Positions 61,294 to 64,000 of a DNA stretch of 64,000 bases are shown one piece after another. Positions within the stretch are counted from its first letter, which is position 1, and each line of letters starts with the position of its first letter. The notes beneath the pieces were generated by a model that did not search any database, was not told the DNA's origin, and saw only the letters and a program-made list of their open reading frames with translations. A program made the translations under genes and the position numbers. The DNA comes from Nocardia asteroides (GTDB taxonomy: Bacteria > Actinomycetota > Actinomycetes > Mycobacteriales > Mycobacteriaceae): the NCBI GenBank assembly GCA_019930625.1, contig CP082844.1, forward strand, positions 682,001-746,000, in the 5' to 3' direction.

Positions 61294-61501
61294 GACCGAG
61301 AAGAAAAACACGACCGAATCCCGCGGCCCCGCGGCCTCACTGCTCATCGCGGGCCTGCTGTCCCTCGCGGTCAGCGTGTGGGCTTTCGCCGGACCCGCGT
61401 CCTGGCCGGCGGCCAGCATGATCCCGATCGGCTGGATCGTCGTGCTCGCCGCGATCGTCATCGGCATCGCGCTGGTGATCTCCCCGCGCAAACGACCGTG
61501 A
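61286..61501 (+). CDS. Small two-helix membrane protein (71 aa)
   Basis: GTG start inside the end of the PspC gene, giving translational coupling. Helices are SLLIAGLLSLAVSVWAFAG and IGWIVVLAAIVIGIALVIS, with a charged N-terminus and an RKRP end. Part of the PspC envelope operon. It may assist the PspC protein in sensing, as small partners do in other Psp systems; unproven. Confidence 0.75.
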   Translation: MAETEKKNTTESRGPAASLLIAGLLSLAVSVWAFAGPASWPAASMIPIGWIVVLAAIVIGIALVISPRKRP

Positions 61502-61578
61502 TCATGCCGAACGGTCGGTACCGACGGGCCGTTCTCTTCTCGCACACTCCCCTTCGTCGTCCGACAGGAGAATCCCGC

Positions 61579-61719
61579 GTGAATTCCGATGAACCCGATG
61601 ACCGGGCTCCCTCCCCCGCTGGAATCACACCGCCGGATCCCCGCCCGCACCGCGTCACCACCCATGGCACGGTCCTCGGGCACCTGATCCTGCACAGCAC
61701 CTTCCAGCGCCCCCGCTGA
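61579..61719 (+). CDS. Small hypothetical protein (46 aa)
   Basis: GTG start at 61579 with AGGAG eight bases upstream. Starts MNSDEPDDRAPSPAGITPPD and ends HLILHSTFQRPR: acidic and Pro-rich, then basic. No family recognised. It follows the PspC operon by 77 bases and converges with guaA. Support is the ribosome binding site and clean frame only. Confidence 0.45.
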   Translation: MNSDEPDDRAPSPAGITPPDPRPHRVTTHGTVLGHLILHSTFQRPR

Positions 61720-61766
61720 ATTCGCACACTTACCCGCGCGGAGCCGACGTCAAGGCAGCCGGAGGA

Positions 61767-63341
61767 TCACTCCCACTCGATGGTGCCCGGCGGCTTGCTG
61801 GTCACGTCCAGGACCACGCGGTTGACCTCCGCCACCTCGTTGGTGATGCGGGTGGAGATGCGTTCGAGCACCTCGTAGGGCAGCCGGGTCCAGTCGGCGG
61901 TCATGGCGTCCTCGCTGGAGACCGGGCGCAGCACGATCGGGTGGCCGTAGGTGCGGCCGTCGCCCTGGACGCCGACGCTGCGGACCTCCGCGAGCAGCAC
62001 GACGGGGCACTGCCAGATCTGCCGGTCCAGACCGGCCGCGGTCAACTCCTCGCGGGCGATGGCGTCGGCCTGGCGCAGCGTCTCCAGCCGGTCCGCGGTG
62101 ACATCGCCGACGATCCGGATGGCGAGACCGGGACCCGGGAAGGGTTGCCGGGCGACGATCTCCTCCGGCAGACCGAGTTCGCGGCCCACCGCGCGGACCT
62201 CGTCCTTGAACAGCAACCGCAGCGGTTCGACGAGTTCGAACTCCAGGTCGTCGGGCAGACCGCCGACGTTGTGATGGCTCTTGATGTTCGCGGTGCCGCT
62301 GCCGCCGCCGGACTCCACGACGTCCGGGTAGAGCGTGCCCTGCACCAGGAACTCGACCTTCGGCGTCACACCGTCGGCCGCGCCGTGCTCGAGCACAACC
62401 TCGCCCACCGCGTCCTCGAAGGACCGGATGAATTCCCGGCCGATGATCTTGCGCTTCTCCTCCGGATCCGTCACCCCCTTCAACTCGCCGAGGAACTTGT
62501 CCACCGCGTCGACGGTCACCAGCTTGGCCCCGGTCGCGGCGACGAAATCCTGCTGCACCTGCTCGCGCTCGCCCGCCCGCAGCAGGCCGTGGTCGACGAA
62601 CACACAGGTCAGCCGGTCGCCGATGGCGCGCTGCACCAGTGCGGCGGCGACGGCGCTGTCCACCCCACCGGACAACCCGCAGATCGCGTGCCCGTCACCG
62701 ATCTGCTCGCGCACCGAGGCGACCAGCGAATCGGCGATGTTCGCCGGGGTCCAGGTGGAGGGAATGCCAGCGAGCTCGTGCAGGAACCGGCTCAGCACCT
62801 GCTGCCCGTGCGGCGAATGCAGCACCTCCGGGTGGTACTGCACACCGGCCAGGCGGCGCGCGCGGTCCTCGAAGGCGGCGACCGGAGCGCCCGCGGTGGT
62901 GCCGGTGACCTCGAAGCCCTCCGGCGCGTCGGTGACCGCGTCGCCGTGGCTCATCCACACCGGCTGAATGGTGGGCAGGCCGCCGTGCAGCAAACCGCCG
63001 TCGATATTGAGCTCGGTGCGCCCGTACTCACGCGTCCCGGTATGCGAGACCGTGCCGCCCAGCGCCTGAGCCATCGCCTGGAAGCCGTAGCAGATGCCGA
63101 AGACCGGCAGCCCCAGATCGAACAACCGCGGATCCAGCTGTGGCGCGCCCTCGGCGTACACGCTGGCCGGGCCGCCGGAGAGGATCACAGCGAGCGGCTG
63201 CTTCGCGGCGATCTCCTCCACCGTCGCGGTGTGCGGAACCACCTCGGAGAACACGCTCGACTCGCGCACCCGCCGTGCGATCAGTTGGGCGTACTGTGCT
63301 CCGAAGTCGACGACGAGGACCGGTCTCTGGGTTTGTGCCAC
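61767..63341 (-). CDS. guaA: GMP synthase (glutamine-hydrolysing)
   Basis: Converts XMP to GMP using glutamine and ATP. 524 residues: class I glutamine amidotransferase with nucleophile C84 ([10 protein letters not shown]) and [11 protein letters not shown]-pyrophosphatase P-loop [15 protein letters not shown], and the C-terminal dimerisation domain ending [10 protein letters not shown]. Normal length, start at 63341. In M. tuberculosis guaA also follows imuA'-imuB; here the kinase and PspC block separates them. Confidence 0.96.
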   Translation of the reverse strand: MAQTQRPVLVVDFGAQYAQLIARRVRESSVFSEVVPHTATVEEIAAKQPLAVILSGGPASVYAEGAPQLDPRLFDLGLPVFGICYGFQAMAQALGGTVSHTGTREYGRTELNIDGGLLHGGLPTIQPVWMSHGDAVTDAPEGFEVTGTTAGAPVAAFEDRARRLAGVQYHPEVLHSPHGQQVLSRFLHELAGIPSTWTPANIADSLVASVREQIGDGHAICGLSGGVDSAVAAALVQRAIGDRLTCVFVDHGLLRAGEREQVQQDFVAATGAKLVTVDAVDKFLGELKGVTDPEEKRKIIGREFIRSFEDAVGEVVLEHGAADGVTPKVEFLVQGTLYPDVVESGGGSGTANIKSHHNVGGLPDDLEFELVEPLRLLFKDEVRAVGRELGLPEEIVARQPFPGPGLAIRIVGDVTADRLETLRQADAIAREELTAAGLDRQIWQCPVVLLAEVRSVGVQGDGRTYGHPIVLRPVSSEDAMTADWTRLPYEVLERISTRITNEVAEVNRVVLDVTSKPPGTIEWE

Positions 63342-63460
63342 CCAACCAGTTTAGTGAGCCTCGAAACGAGCGAATCATCGGCACAGCAGCCTGTGCAGGG
63401 GGCGAGCCGGGCCGCCCGAATCGTCACGCGCGGCCCGGCTCGCTGGTTATCCTTCTGCTC

Positions 63461-64000
63461 GTGCCCTTCGCCCGCGCGATCGATGCCGACATCCATTACG
63501 AGGACAGCGGCGGGGACGGCCCGGTGGTACTGCTGGCGCACGAGTTCTTGATGGACCGCACCATGTTCGCCGCCCAAATGGCCGCGCTCGCACCAGAGTT
63601 CCGGATCGTGTCCTGGGATGCCCGCGGCCATGGCCGCACCAGGGACGAGGGCCTACCCTTCACCTATTGGACCGCGGCCAGGGACGCGCTCACCGTCCTC
63701 GATCATCTCGGCGCCGAGCAGGCCGTCATCGGGGGAACCGCGCAGGGCGGTTTCACCGCGCTGCGCACCGCGTTGATCGCCCCGGAACGCGTCTCCGGAC
63801 TGATCCTGATCAGCACCGAAGCGCACGCCCCCACCCCTGAACAGTCCAGCGCCACCCAGAAGTTCCTCGAAGAGTGGTATGACGACGGCTCCCGCGAGCG
63901 CGCCGTGCACCAGCTGGCTTCCTGGCTGATCGGCGACGACGAGTGGTACCGCACGATCTGGACCCAGCGCTGGCTGGTGCGCGACCGCCGCGGGATCGAG
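63461..64000 (+). CDS. Alpha/beta hydrolase (partial, runs off right edge)
   Basis: First 180 residues visible. HYEDSGGDGPVVLLAHEFLM, then RIVSWDARGHGRTRDEG and the nucleophile region GGTAQGG, where the usual Ser is replaced by Ala-Gln (GTAQGG instead of G-x-S-x-G). This may mean it is not a classical serine hydrolase. GTG start with a -10-like TATCCT seven bases upstream (leaderless). Divergent from guaA. Confidence 0.82.
   Translation, partial: MPFARAIDADIHYEDSGGDGPVVLLAHEFLMDRTMFAAQMAALAPEFRIVSWDARGHGRTRDEGLPFTYWTAARDALTVLDHLGAEQAVIGGTAQGGFTALRTALIAPERVSGLILISTEAHAPTPEQSSATQKFLEEWYDDGSRERAVHQLASWLIGDDEWYRTIWTQRWLVRDRRGIE

Noticed and set aside
61941..63551. 536-codon open frame antisense to guaA
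   Set aside because: Shadow of guaA; the hydrolase start at 63461 is in a different frame.

Overview
The window is a GC-rich actinobacterial chromosome segment, most likely from Nocardia or a close relative in the Mycobacteriales. This rests on protein resemblance, many GTG starts, mycobacterial-type SOS boxes, a SAM-IV riboswitch and gene order. The backbone genes follow the order I recall from Mycobacterium tuberculosis: add-deoA-cdd, sdhCDAB, a dacB-type carboxypeptidase, yhjD/BrkB, trpS, icd, metX, a DUF3017 gene, trmL/spoU, dnaE2, imuB-imuA' and guaA. Accessory blocks sit between these markers. No rRNA, tRNA or CRISPR array was seen.

Layout. 1-6.8 kb: nucleoside salvage (add, deoA, cdd, minus strand) and the succinate dehydrogenase operon (plus), closed by a 16-bp-stem terminator. 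6.9-12.1 kb: radC, a DUF6881-like gene, an orphan VapB-type antitoxin, a His-rich membrane protein behind a CsoR-like operator, phenylalanine hydroxylase, and an MFS/TetR operon. 12.2-18.5 kb: DD-carboxypeptidase, trpS-yhjD, an MpaB-type oxygenase with a divergent TetR, and a secreted guanyl-type RNase with its barstar inhibitor. 18.6-22.25 kb: a roughly 3.6-kb decayed integrative element lying inside xthA. It carries a truncated serine integrase, a run of very small genes and a DUF6879/XRE-DUF5753 cassette, and it has replaced the 3' end of xthA while leaving the old 3' end beside the RNase gene. 22.9-31.4 kb: a hydrolase, then a five-gene acyl-CoA degradation operon (thiolase, SRPBCC, MaoC, MFE-2-like SDR, acyl-CoA dehydrogenase) facing its likely TetR repressor, with identical palindromes at both promoters. 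31.7-38.9 kb: icd, an MFS/TetR pair, a SAM-IV riboswitch followed by an internally deleted metY remnant coupled to metX, and an HxlR/nitroreductase pair. 39-43.7 kb: DUF2071, an imine-reductase-like enzyme, a PIN toxin with a frame-split antitoxin, trmL, DUF167 and DUF4349. 43.7-55.8 kb: the DNA-damage mutasome genes dnaE2, imuB and imuA', with SOS boxes before dnaE2 and imuA' and accessory oxidoreductases between. 56-64 kb: Ser/Thr kinase, a two-component pair whose kinase carries a PspC domain, a PspC membrane protein operon, guaA and the start of a hydrolase.

How the genes work together: dnaE2, imuA' and imuB form the known damage-inducible translesion system. The 24-29 kb operon reads as a complete beta-oxidation-like cycle. 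The metY remnant and metX share one SAM-responsive leader. The RNase and barstar form a toxin-inhibitor pair that was probably the tail of the xthA operon before the element inserted. The most unusual items are the element that swapped the end of xthA, the in-frame metY N/C fusion, and the split antitoxin.
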